Shown here: positions 6,021 to 12,462 of the stretch, one piece after another | Layout of the letters: each line of letters starts with the position of its first letter | Position numbering within the stretch: position 1 is the first letter of the stretch | Source of the DNA: an uncultured bacterium | GTDB taxonomy: Bacteria; Cyanobacteriota; Vampirovibrionia; Gastranaerophilales; Gastranaerophilaceae | Length of the DNA: 13,469 bases | Assembly (NCBI GenBank): GCA_900554385.1 | Contig: USHE01000030.1 | Span: forward strand, 1-13,469 | Direction: 5' to 3' | The notes under the pieces: generated by a model | Seen by the model: only the letters and a program-made list of their open reading frames with translations | Database searches by the model: none | Told to the model about the DNA's origin: nothing | Made by a program: the position numbers and the translations under genes

Positions 6021-6047
6021 AAAAGCGGCTGTTATGCCGCTTTTTTT
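6021..6047 (+). terminator. Terminator after the 130-residue gene
   Basis: AAAAGCGGC (6021-6029) pairs with GCCGCTTTT (6036-6044) around a six-base loop and runs into seven T residues. It lies 25 bases after the stop codon and only 16 bases before the next start codon. Confidence 0.92.
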
Positions 6048-6063
6048 GATGTATTATTTTCTT
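6029..6063 (+). promoter_or_regulatory. Candidate leaderless promoter of the DUF3326 gene
   Basis: TATTAT (6052-6057) ends six bases before ATG 6064, with CTGTTA (6029-6034) 17 bases upstream inside the terminator loop. The -10 is good and the -35 poor. Confidence 0.4.
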
Positions 6064-7029
6064 ATGATTAATAATGATAAAAAACTGGGAGCTTTTATTG
6101 TTCCAACGGGAATAGGTGCATCTATTGGCGGCTATGCCGGCGATGCAAGCTGTTGGGCTAGAAAGTTTACTGAAAAAGCCAATCTGATAGTTAATCCGAA
6201 CGTCGTTAATGCAGGCGGATTTTCCGGTATTAACGACGGTATGCTTTATGTCGAGGGATATTCGTTTGATGATTTTTTTAAAGGCAATATAAATTTATTA
6301 CCGTCTAAAAATAACAAGATTGGCATTGTTTTTGATAAATCTATTCCTTTAGATGTTTTGAATGTACACCTTAATACAATGAATGCTGTAAGAGTTGTTT
6401 ACGGGGTCGATATTGTCGGGTATGAGATTACAGAAAAGCCTGTAGGGGTAGATTTTTTATTGGGAGAAAACGGTGTGTCTGCTGGAAGTGTAAGAATTGA
6501 AAAAACTATGCTTGATGCTGCTCGCAAGCTTTTAGCAAAAGGTGCAGAAGCTATTGCACTTGTTTGTATGTTTGAAGATCCGGAAGATATGAATGAAGGT
6601 TACTCCTCGGGTGTCGGTACTGATCCTGTGGGGGGAGTTGAGGCTATTTTATCGCATTATATTTCAGCAGAATTGTGTGTCCCTTGTGCTCATTCTCCTG
6701 CTTTTGCTGATTATTCTATTTCTTCTGACCTTGTTAATCCAAAGTCTTCTTCTGAATATATTACTCCGACATTTTTGCCTTGTATTTTGTTAGGACTCTC
6801 TCAAGCTCCAAAACTTGTAAAATCAGGCGGTTTGTCTGTTAAGGATGTCGATTTCCTTGTGATGCCGTGTAATTCTCTTGGCTCAATCCCTGTATTTGAA
6901 GCTTTAAAAAGAAATATAAAGGTTTATGCTGTCAACGAAAATACTACGGCATTAAACATAACCAGAGATAAGATTTCTGATGAAATTATTGAAGTAAAGG
7001 ATTACGAAACCTGTTTTAATTTAATATAA
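6064..7029 (+). CDS. DUF3326 family protein (cyanobacterial/plant-type)
   Basis: The 321-residue product has the DUF3326 features: an N-terminal FIVPTGIGASIGGYAGDA segment, NPNVVNAGGFSG, a central DVVGYEITEKPVGV-like region (here DIVGYEITEKPVG), SAGSVR, and GVGTDPVGGVEAILSH with CVPCAHSPAF further on. The family is known mostly from cyanobacteria and chloroplast-bearing plants, and its biochemical role is not established. Start choice: the frame is open further upstream, but that part overlaps the previous gene and the terminator. ATG 6064 (or 6049) precedes the conserved region by a normal distance. Neither has a Shine-Dalgarno site; TATTAT (6052-6057) ends six bases before 6064, so the mRNA is probably leaderless. 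Its last 14 bases overlap the end of murI on the other strand. Confidence 0.88.
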   Translation: MINNDKKLGAFIVPTGIGASIGGYAGDASCWARKFTEKANLIVNPNVVNAGGFSGINDGMLYVEGYSFDDFFKGNINLLPSKNNKIGIVFDKSIPLDVLNVHLNTMNAVRVVYGVDIVGYEITEKPVGVDFLLGENGVSAGSVRIEKTMLDAARKLLAKGAEAIALVCMFEDPEDMNEGYSSGVGTDPVGGVEAILSHYISAELCVPCAHSPAFADYSISSDLVNPKSSSEYITPTFLPCILLGLSQAPKLVKSGGLSVKDVDFLVMPCNSLGSIPVFEALKRNIKVYAVNENTTALNITRDKISDEIIEVKDYETCFNLI

Positions 7030-7840
7030 TCTGTTCCGGTAAATTTTCTATCGGATAAAAAATAGAAGCTGCAGTTTTAAAGTTTTCAGGATTTCCGCTT
7101 ACATAAAATTGTTCTGTGCCATACGTTTTGTTTGTTTTTATTAAATTTTCATTTTCTAAATCTGCGCGTATGTACTTTGCAAAAGCTTCTGCCGGATTAA
7201 TAAACATTTCTTCAGGTGCAATTTCTTTTAATTGGTTGATTAAATAAGGATAGTGTGTGCAGCCCAACACAATTTTATCCGGTTTTTGCCGTAAGACTTC
7301 TTCTAAATCTGTTCTTATTGCGGCAAAACTTGTAGTATCGTTTTCTCGTCTTTCTTCTACTATTTTTACCCATTCAGGGCAGGCATGTTCAATAATTTCA
7401 ATATTTGGATTGATTTTTTGAATACCATTTTTATATGCGTGTGAATTTATCGTTGCGTGTGTCGCAAGCACGCCAAGTCTTTTTACGGGCATTTGAGCAA
7501 GTATTTTGGTCACTGATTGTATTATAGGGTAAATTTTGAAATCGTAATTATTTTTCAACGTTTCGTATGTTGTGGCAGATGTCGTGTTGCACGCCATTAC
7601 TACGGCTTTTACTCTTTTTGTTCCTAAAAATTTAAATATTTTGTCGGAAAAGGATATAAGCTGTTCTTTTGATTTTTCACCGTAGGGCATATTTTTTGTG
7701 TCGCCAAAATATATGCAATCTTCGCATTGCATAATTGCGCGAAGCTGTTTTAGTACCGTAAGTCCGCCTACACCTGAATCAAAAAATCCTATGGGGTTAT
7801 TTTTAATATTGTTTGAAGTAATTGTTAATTCCCTCCACAA
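7016..7840 (-). CDS. murI: Glutamate racemase
   Basis: MurI interconverts L- and D-glutamate without a cofactor, supplying D-Glu for peptidoglycan. The visible motifs are GFFDSGVGGLTV near the N-terminus, GDTKNMPYG, the two catalytic cysteines in MACNTTSAT (Cys83) and LGCTHYPYL (Cys193), and HACPEWV. Numbering is from TTG 7840, giving 274 residues, a normal length. The start is uncertain. TTG 7840 has no ribosome binding site, while a good GGAGGG (7831-7836) lies after it and points to ATT at 7822, eight bases downstream, which would give 268 residues. No ATG or GTG lies between that site and the conserved GFFDSG. Either way the gene overlaps the end of the amidase gene (38 or 20 bases), so the two are very likely cotranscribed and translationally coupled. 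Confidence 0.95.
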   Translation of the reverse strand: MWRELTITSNNIKNNPIGFFDSGVGGLTVLKQLRAIMQCEDCIYFGDTKNMPYGEKSKEQLISFSDKIFKFLGTKRVKAVVMACNTTSATTYETLKNNYDFKIYPIIQSVTKILAQMPVKRLGVLATHATINSHAYKNGIQKINPNIEIIEHACPEWVKIVEERRENDTTSFAAIRTDLEEVLRQKPDKIVLGCTHYPYLINQLKEIAPEEMFINPAEAFAKYIRADLENENLIKTNKTYGTEQFYVSGNPENFKTAASIFYPIENLPEQIILN

Positions 7841-9650
7841 TTGATTTTGCTGTATTTTGTTTCCGTTTGTCGCTCACCAGTTCAGCTCTTTCTGCGTCAT
7901 TTGATATAAATCCGATTTCAATTAATATTGCAGAAGCTGTTGTATGATTAATAACATAGAATTTTGATTTGAACAAACCTCGGTTATTTGATTTGATAGC
8001 ACTTGCAATCGATGCATGAACTGTTTGGGCAAGATTTAAACTTTCTTGATGGTAGTAGTGAGTTTCTATACCCGTAATCTCAGGTTTTGTACTGGAGTTG
8101 ACGTGAATGCTGACAAAGATATCAGGCGCAGAGGATTCGCTTATTGCAACTCTATCTGCAAGTGAAACATAAATATCATTTGATCTTGTCATAGTTACCA
8201 TATAACCTTGTTTTTTTAGTAAGGCTTCTACTCTTTTTGCTACGTCAAGAGTAATGTCTTTTTCGTTAATTTCGTTTCTTATTGCACCGTAATCTGTGCC
8301 GCCGTGACCGGCATCTATAACAACATGTTTTACTCCTGACGGTTTTTTGATGACTGGTGTAACCGGTAAAATTTGTTTTTTAGGTGCTTTTATCGTGATT
8401 TTTAGAGCTTTTCCGTCTGCTCCGAGATATGTATTGACTAGGCTGTCTTTATCCGCAGGAATTGTTAATTTCAGCCCGTTTCCGTTCATTAATGCTATAT
8501 TTGCCTTTGAAAATAACGATTTTGAAAAGGTGTTTTTAAAAGTTTGTTCGTTATATTTTGAAACATTATATAAATAGATGATAATATTCTCATTAGTTCT
8601 GTCAAAACCATGTGTTACCGGATGACTGAATGATAAGGTCATTGAATCTGTCTGGTTGTCTATTTCTTCAAGATTATATGTTAGTACATCTGCTGATGTT
8701 GAATATAGAGAAGATGGTTTAATGCTGTCCATATTTGCAATTAGTAAAGACTGGTTATCATTTGAATATACCGGAATATATTTTTCCACATTTGGCGTAG
8801 TTATTACTATTCGGGCTTTATTAACCGAAAATTGTCCTATTTTAACGCTTTCTGTTTCACTTATTTTGAACTCTTTATTCCTAAGATTTTGCGCAACCAG
8901 TGTGTTTGACATATCAAAGACTATTCTTGTTGGATTGGTTAATATCATTGGTTTTTCGACTGTTAATGAGCCAAATCCGTTTATTAAGACTGCATTAGGT
9001 TTTGCAGTTAAACTATCTATGTAATATTTTGTATTAAGTCTAAGTGGCATTTTCTCAACATCAGGTGCTGTTACCTGCTGAACGGTTGTATTAAATGCTT
9101 CTTGAAGCTGTTCTACAATATTGTTTTCATTAAATTCTTTTTTTACCGGAGTATATATTGTCATATATTCGTAAAAATCTCCGGAAGAAGCATGTTCATC
9201 TCGATAGGTTGGGTTAAAATACGAATTTTGACATATAGAGTTTTTGAATTTAAGAATTATGTTATTCTTAATTTTCATAAATTTGATATCCGATGTAGAA
9301 AAGTTTTCATCAAGATACATAACAACTCTTACAATATCAGGATTAGTCGTAAATTGGGATATCTTCACCTGTTTTATACCCGGAGTATTAAACGTCCAGT
9401 CTTGTTTCGGAATTGTAAGAATTGCCGAATTAATATCAAAATAGGCTCTTTTCGGATTTTCGAGTGTAACGATTTTTAATTCAGGCAAAATTTGTTCATT
9501 TAGTGTGTCTTGTGCTGATATTACCATTATAGAATTAGAAGTGTCAAAGTTTGCAGAGGTTATCTTGAAAATATCTTCTGCCATAGCCTTGGAGCAAAAT
9601 GTAAAGAATGTTGAAATTATAAATAGTAATACAAGTAAAAATTTTCTCAT
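7803..9650 (-). CDS. Exported N-acetylmuramoyl-L-alanine amidase with AMIN-like domains (AmiC type)
   Basis: The enzyme cleaves the bond between N-acetylmuramic acid and the stem peptide, usually for daughter-cell separation. The 615-residue product begins with a signal peptide (MRKFLLVLLFIISTFFTF, likely cut after KAMA). The region to about residue 430 is beta-rich, with repeated segments (PKRAYFDINSA, PTRIVFDMSNT) resembling AMIN domains that hold the enzyme to the wall or septum. The C-terminal Amidase_3 domain starts near 442. It has zinc ligands His449 (DAGHGG), Glu463 (NEKDI) and His516 (SIHVN), and catalytic Glu578 (IEIGF). ATG 9650 has GAGAG upstream at acceptable spacing. A TTGATA/TATATT promoter precedes it. 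Its 3' end overlaps murI. Which division or maintenance role it has cannot be read from sequence. Confidence 0.93.
   Translation of the reverse strand: MRKFLLVLLFIISTFFTFCSKAMAEDIFKITSANFDTSNSIMVISAQDTLNEQILPELKIVTLENPKRAYFDINSAILTIPKQDWTFNTPGIKQVKISQFTTNPDIVRVVMYLDENFSTSDIKFMKIKNNIILKFKNSICQNSYFNPTYRDEHASSGDFYEYMTIYTPVKKEFNENNIVEQLQEAFNTTVQQVTAPDVEKMPLRLNTKYYIDSLTAKPNAVLINGFGSLTVEKPMILTNPTRIVFDMSNTLVAQNLRNKEFKISETESVKIGQFSVNKARIVITTPNVEKYIPVYSNDNQSLLIANMDSIKPSSLYSTSADVLTYNLEEIDNQTDSMTLSFSHPVTHGFDRTNENIIIYLYNVSKYNEQTFKNTFSKSLFSKANIALMNGNGLKLTIPADKDSLVNTYLGADGKALKITIKAPKKQILPVTPVIKKPSGVKHVVIDAGHGGTDYGAIRNEINEKDITLDVAKRVEALLKKQGYMVTMTRSNDIYVSLADRVAISESSAPDIFVSIHVNSSTKPEITGIETHYYHQESLNLAQTVHASIASAIKSNNRGLFKSKFYVINHTTASAILIEIGFISNDAERAELVSDKRKQNTAKSIVEGINNYFKQY
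7820..7836 (-). promoter_or_regulatory. Shine-Dalgarno site implying an ATT start for murI
   Basis: GGAGGG (7831-7836, minus strand) is followed eight bases later by in-frame ATT (7822-7820). It lies inside the last codons of the amidase gene. It decides between the TTG 7840 and ATT 7822 starts. Confidence 0.5.
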
Positions 9651-9673
9651 ATCAAAACTCTCATTACTATTAT

Positions 9674-9702
9674 AATATAATATTTTTGTTTGGATTTATC
9701 AA
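9674..9702 (-). promoter_or_regulatory. Promoter of the amidase-murI operon
   Basis: On the minus strand TTGATA (9697-9702) and TATATT (9674-9679) are separated by exactly 17 bases, each matching 5 of 6 consensus positions. The start near 9667 leaves a short leader with GAGAG before ATG 9650. Confidence 0.65.
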
Positions 9703-9718
9703 ATTGTAACAAAATTTT

Positions 9719-9937
9719 TTATTTAATAATACGTTTTCTAAAAGCAATACTGATTGCATGAGTTCTGTTTTTTGCATTAAGCTTTTTTAGAATTCCGCTG
9801 ATACATGCTTTTACCGTATGAGTGCTGATGTATAATTCCTGTGAAATTTGTTTGTTTTCATAACCGTAAGTTAAAAGGTTCAGCACCTCAATTTCCCGTT
9901 CGCATAACTCATAAATATTTGTTTTTGTAGATGCCAT
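9719..9937 (-). CDS. Stand-alone LuxR/GerE-type helix-turn-helix protein
   Basis: The 72-residue product is essentially one LuxR-type DNA-binding domain: CEREIEVLNLLTYGYENKQI, then ISTHTVKACISGILKKLNA and NRTHAISIA. The HTVK recognition-helix core is intact; the usual His after TVK is changed (TVKACISGIL instead of the common TVKTHVSNIL). There is no receiver or ligand domain, as in GerE-like regulators. ATG 9937 has a strong AGGAGG five to six bases upstream. A promoter with TTGTTT (9981-9986), a 17-base spacer and TATCAT (9958-9963) fits. It lies 68 bases upstream of the amidase on the same strand, so it could control cell-wall genes or simply be adjacent. The DNA-binding role is secure; the target is unknown. 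Confidence 0.87.
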   Translation of the reverse strand: MASTKTNIYELCEREIEVLNLLTYGYENKQISQELYISTHTVKACISGILKKLNAKNRTHAISIAFRKRIIK

Positions 9938-9957
9938 GCCTGCCTCCTGATATTATT

Positions 9958-9986
9958 ATGATACAGAAAGCGAAAATATAAAACAA
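9958..9986 (-). promoter_or_regulatory. Promoter of the LuxR-type gene
   Basis: TTGTTT (9981-9986) and TATCAT (9958-9963) on the minus strand have a 17-base spacer. The -10 matches 5 of 6. The start near 9951 leaves about 14 bases holding AGGAGG. The rest of the gap up to 10090 is A/T-rich with no gene. Confidence 0.55.
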
Positions 9987-10090
9987 ATTTATTAATAATA
10001 TTGCCGTTTATAGTGTAAAGTTTATAAAACGATAAAAATATAATAGTTATTGATACTTTTTATTAAGTTTATTAACTAAAATCGTTAATA

Positions 10091-11206
10091 TTAATTGTCT
10101 AATTTACTTAATTTTACATTTTCTTCAAGATTTGAGCAAAGAATTTGCATTATGTTTTTGACAGTAGAGCGGTTTCCTAATTTACCTATATTTTCAAGTT
10201 TACCGCTATCTCTCATGAAATAGATATTTTCAGAAATTTTGTTAAATGTTAGTGTTGAGCCTATATGCACTGATCCCATGCTGTCTTTTGCTGAATTGTA
10301 AGATAATCCAAGCGGGACAACGTTGACTGAGGATTTAGAATCAAGGATTTTGTCAATCATTTTGGCAATACCCGGCTGGAACTTTTCTTTTAAAGTCCTA
10401 TTTTTATAAACGGAGTTATTTCCTTCAGGAAAAATAAATATATTACATTTGTTGTCGCTAAACCTTGATATTAGTTGTCTTACCGGGCTAATATTTTTTT
10501 CAAAGTTTCTGTCTGTCATAGAAGCATCTACAGGAATTAGTCCCATTTTGTGGTAAATATGTTTGAACCTGTTTCCTGCAATTTGGAAAAAGTTTTTACT
10601 GACTATTATATTAGGGCGGGGGCAGTCTTTTTGTTTTCCAAAGGCAGAGTAGGCATAATTTAAAAATGAGTTAAATATAGGATAAATAAATTTGTCGCGT
10701 TCAACGTTATCATGATTAAGGATGAATACTACGGAGTCATTTGATTTTGCAATTTTTTCAATTCTGCCAGATTCAATATTCATATTAATGTATTTGTTAT
10801 GAATAGAATTTCCTAATTTAGCCCATTCTTCTATATAGTTTGGGGATGAGGGATTAAGTTTTCTTAAGAGTTGAAAGGTTTTGTAAAAAGATTTTATATT
10901 TTCGAACATTAGTATTTTGCTAGCAACAGAGCGTAATTTGTTTGCGGCAACGAAACTTTTTTTTAGTATTTTGCTTTTTAATTGAGAATTATCGGGATTT
11001 TTTTGTTCTTTTCTAATTCTATCTTTTATTCGAATAGATAACGCGTCCAACCTTTTTTTGGTTTTAGATTCTTTATAAAAAAAATCCATGGGGCTGGCGG
11101 AGTATAAAATTTCAGTTTTTTGCGGTAGATTTAAAAGCCCTTTATCTGATAATCTTATTCGTGCTTCAAAGTTAATGGGGGTATTTTTATTTGCTACATA
11201 ATTCAT
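10091..11206 (-). CDS. PlsC-like (LPLAT superfamily) acyltransferase with a long N-terminal extension
   Basis: The C-terminal half has the glycerolipid acyltransferase motifs in order: NHDNVERD (from residue 164), GLIPVDAS (near 222), FPEGNNS (259-265) and VPLGLSY (297-303). Known members acylate lysophosphatidate or similar lipids at the membrane. Motif I is odd: the Asp is six residues after the His (HX5D) instead of five (HX4D), and FPEGNNS replaces FPEGTRS. The first 150 residues are basic and helical with no family I recognise. Near the N-terminus is NTPINFEARIRLSDK, similar to the 117-residue protein at 992. The start is ATG 11206, giving 371 residues. The frame stays open to a TTG at 11281, but that codon is in the loop of the tRNA terminator. 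No Shine-Dalgarno site precedes 11206. Acyl transfer is likely, but the substrate is unknown. Confidence 0.7.
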   Translation of the reverse strand: MNYVANKNTPINFEARIRLSDKGLLNLPQKTEILYSASPMDFFYKESKTKKRLDALSIRIKDRIRKEQKNPDNSQLKSKILKKSFVAANKLRSVASKILMFENIKSFYKTFQLLRKLNPSSPNYIEEWAKLGNSIHNKYINMNIESGRIEKIAKSNDSVVFILNHDNVERDKFIYPIFNSFLNYAYSAFGKQKDCPRPNIIVSKNFFQIAGNRFKHIYHKMGLIPVDASMTDRNFEKNISPVRQLISRFSDNKCNIFIFPEGNNSVYKNRTLKEKFQPGIAKMIDKILDSKSSVNVVPLGLSYNSAKDSMGSVHIGSTLTFNKISENIYFMRDSGKLENIGKLGNRSTVKNIMQILCSNLEENVKLSKLDN

Positions 11207-11264
11207 ATCAATACTAAAAACGAATATAGAAAATTTTGCTAGAGTCTTAAAGAATATTAATAAT

Positions 11265-11293
11265 AAAAAGACCTTCTTCAAGAAGGTCTTTTT
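11265..11293 (-). terminator. Terminator of tRNA-Arg
   Basis: A perfect 12-bp stem (AAAAAGACCTTC, 11265-11276; GAAGGTCTTTTT, 11282-11293) has a five-base loop. On the minus strand it begins four bases after the tRNA and ends in TTTTTATTATTAA. Confidence 0.9.
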
Positions 11294-11296
11294 ATT

Positions 11297-11370
11297 TACG
11301 CGCGGAGGGATTCGAACCCCCGACCTTTTGGTTCGTAGCCAAACACTCTATCCAACTGAGCTACGCACGC
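11297..11370 (-). tRNA. trnR-ACG: tRNA-Arg (anticodon ACG)
   Basis: The minus strand folds into a complete cloverleaf of 74 bases. The acceptor stem GCGTGCG/CGCGCGT has a G-U pair at position 1-72, the D arm begins GCTCAGTTGG, the anticodon stem TTTGG/CCAAA encloses loop CTACGAA (anticodon ACG), and the T arm is GGGGG-TTCGAAT-CCCTC. The discriminator is A and CCA is not encoded, so CCA must be added enzymatically. With A34 converted to inosine it would read CGU, CGC and CGA. It stands alone, with its own promoter and terminator. Confidence 0.97.
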
Positions 11371-11388
11371 TTATTTTGTCGGGCTTTT

Positions 11389-11417
11389 ATATTAAAAAGC
11401 TGCGAGGTTTCCCGCAA
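11389..11417 (-). promoter_or_regulatory. Candidate promoter of tRNA-Arg
   Basis: TTGCGG (11412-11417) and TAATAT (11389-11394) on the minus strand have a 17-base spacer, predicting a start about 12 bases before the tRNA. The -35 is part of the stem of the hairpin at 11399-11418. Confidence 0.4.
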
Positions 11418-11418
11418 C
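11394..11418 (-). terminator. Hairpin with T run upstream of tRNA-Arg
   Basis: On the minus strand GTTGCGGG (11411-11418) pairs with CTCGCAGC (11399-11406) around an AAAC loop, eight pairs with two wobbles, and is followed by TTTTT. It could end transcripts from the response regulator gene or from a small RNA in the 11420-11556 gap. Confidence 0.65.
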
Positions 11419-11447
11419 TTCTATATTATCAAGAAAAAATTTATTTT

Positions 11448-11570
11448 CAAGTCCTTTTTTCTGGGATTTATATTGCAAATTACTCTAACATTAGTCAAAG
11501 TTGTTCCCTGGAACTTGTTTTAAGGACTTGTTCTTGTAATGTTTATGAGTAATTTATTATACAAGTCCTT
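11448..11570 (-). repeat. Three copies of a 9-bp repeat in alternating orientation
   Basis: Read on the minus strand, AAGGACTTG (11562-11570, last codons of the regulator), CAAGTCCTT (11522-11530) and AAGGACTTG (11448-11456) follow in order. The middle copy could pair with either neighbour. A small GTTCC-AG-GGAAC hairpin lies between. The gap from 11371 to 11556 holds no convincing gene. Confidence 0.6.
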
Positions 11571-12225
11571 CTTTTAATGCTTTTACAGCAGCTTGAGTTC
11601 GGTCATCAACTACCAGTTTTTGGATTATGTTACAGACATGGGCTTTTGCAGTGTGTTCGGAAATCGTTAGTTCTTGTGCTATTTCATTGTTTGATTTTCC
11701 GTCAACTACGAGTTTTAGAACTTCGTATTCTCGTTGAGTAAGATTTGCATGCTGTTCTTTGAACATTGCTCTGGACATCTGTCGTGGCGGAATTACTCCG
11801 CAATTCTTTTCCCGCAGTATCGGAACTGCCTGCGGGTCAAGCCACATTGCGCCTTCTTTTACTGTTCGGATTATCATTTTTAATATTTCGATATTAATAT
11901 CTTTCATTACATAAGCGCAGGCACCGGCATGTAGGGAATCCATGACTTCTTGTTCTGAAAGATGAGATGTTAACATAATGATTTTTGCGTTGCTGTGTGT
12001 TTCTATTATTTTTTTAGCAGCTTCAATTCCGCTCATGTCAGGAAGACCGATGTCCATAAGTACAACATCAGGATGTGAAATTTTGTAGTTTTCAATAGCT
12101 TCTTTCCCGCTTTGAGCTTCTGATATAACTTCTAGTTCTTTATGTTCTTCAAACAGGGATTTTAAACCTACCCGCATTAGTTTATGATCTTCTACCAGAA
12201 GTATTCTTATTGGTGTAATACTCAT
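11557..12225 (-). CDS. NarL/FixJ-family response regulator
   Basis: This is a two-component regulator. A receiver domain (residues 5-120) has acidic pair Glu12/Asp13, phospho-acceptor Asp58 (VVLMDIGLPDMSG), Thr86 (IIMLTS) and Lys108 (YVMKD). A linker follows, then a LuxR-type DNA-binding domain (residues 159-222: LTQREYEVLKLVVDGKSNNEI and HTAKAHVCNIIQKL). The ending VDDRTQAAVKALKEGLV closely resembles cyanobacterial NarL-type regulators. The 222-residue length is usual. ATG 12225 has GGGGGA seven bases upstream. No sensor kinase is in the window, so the stimulus is unknown. It diverges from nadB across 237 bases. The linker carries PPRQMSRAMFKEQH, which I cannot interpret. Family and mechanism are secure. 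Confidence 0.95.
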   Translation of the reverse strand: MSITPIRILLVEDHKLMRVGLKSLFEEHKELEVISEAQSGKEAIENYKISHPDVVLMDIGLPDMSGIEAAKKIIETHSNAKIIMLTSHLSEQEVMDSLHAGACAYVMKDINIEILKMIIRTVKEGAMWLDPQAVPILREKNCGVIPPRQMSRAMFKEQHANLTQREYEVLKLVVDGKSNNEIAQELTISEHTAKAHVCNIIQKLVVDDRTQAAVKALKEGLV

Positions 12226-12462
12226 TATAATCCCCCTTTTTTATTTATATTCTATTTTATTTATAAAATGCAGGGGCTGGAATTTAATCGACCGTTAATG
12301 TTTTTAGTTTGCTAATATTAAATGTATATGCTTTAGAAATCAGATTTGGAATAAAATTAAAAACTTAATAAAAATTTTATCTTTTAAAGTGGAAAATTTA
12401 AAAGTTTTGGGTTATTATATTATGTTGATAGGGTTACGTGTAACTAATATAAGGCAAGTTTT
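12226..12462. other. Divergent intergenic region between the response regulator and nadB
   Basis: This 237-base A/T-rich stretch holds no gene on either strand; the open frames there are under 20 codons and lack ribosome binding sites. It contains an A/T-only inverted repeat (CTTTTAAA 12381-12388, TTTAAAAG 12397-12404) and, at its right end, the nadB promoter with a palindrome. Confidence 0.7.
12425..12453 (+). promoter_or_regulatory. nadB promoter with operator-like palindrome in the spacer
   Basis: TTGATA (12425-12430) and TATAAG (12448-12453) have a 17-base spacer, each matching 5 of 6 consensus positions. The spacer contains the inverted repeat GTTAC-GT-GTAAC (12433-12444), a good place for a repressor. 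The predicted start near 12460 leaves a leader of only about three bases. Confidence 0.65.

Noticed and set aside
5923..6063. Longer start for the DUF3326 protein at 5923
   Set aside because: It overlaps the end of the 130-residue gene and would read through the terminator; the added residues do not resemble the family.
8347..9479. Four plus-strand open frames (76, 122, 125 and 66 residues)
   Set aside because: They are antisense to the amidase gene, with Phe/Ile-rich products and no start signals.
10070..10090. Inverted repeat TATTAAC/GTTAATA after the acyltransferase stop
   Set aside because: A/T-rich with no T run on the minus strand; not convincing as a terminator or operator.
11328..11552. 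74-residue plus-strand open frame
   Set aside because: It runs antisense through tRNA-Arg and the structured gap, with no ribosome binding site.
12381..12404. A/T-only hairpin CTTTTAAA/TTTAAAAG upstream of nadB
   Set aside because: Low stability and made of A/T tracts expected by chance here; it is followed by only four T residues.
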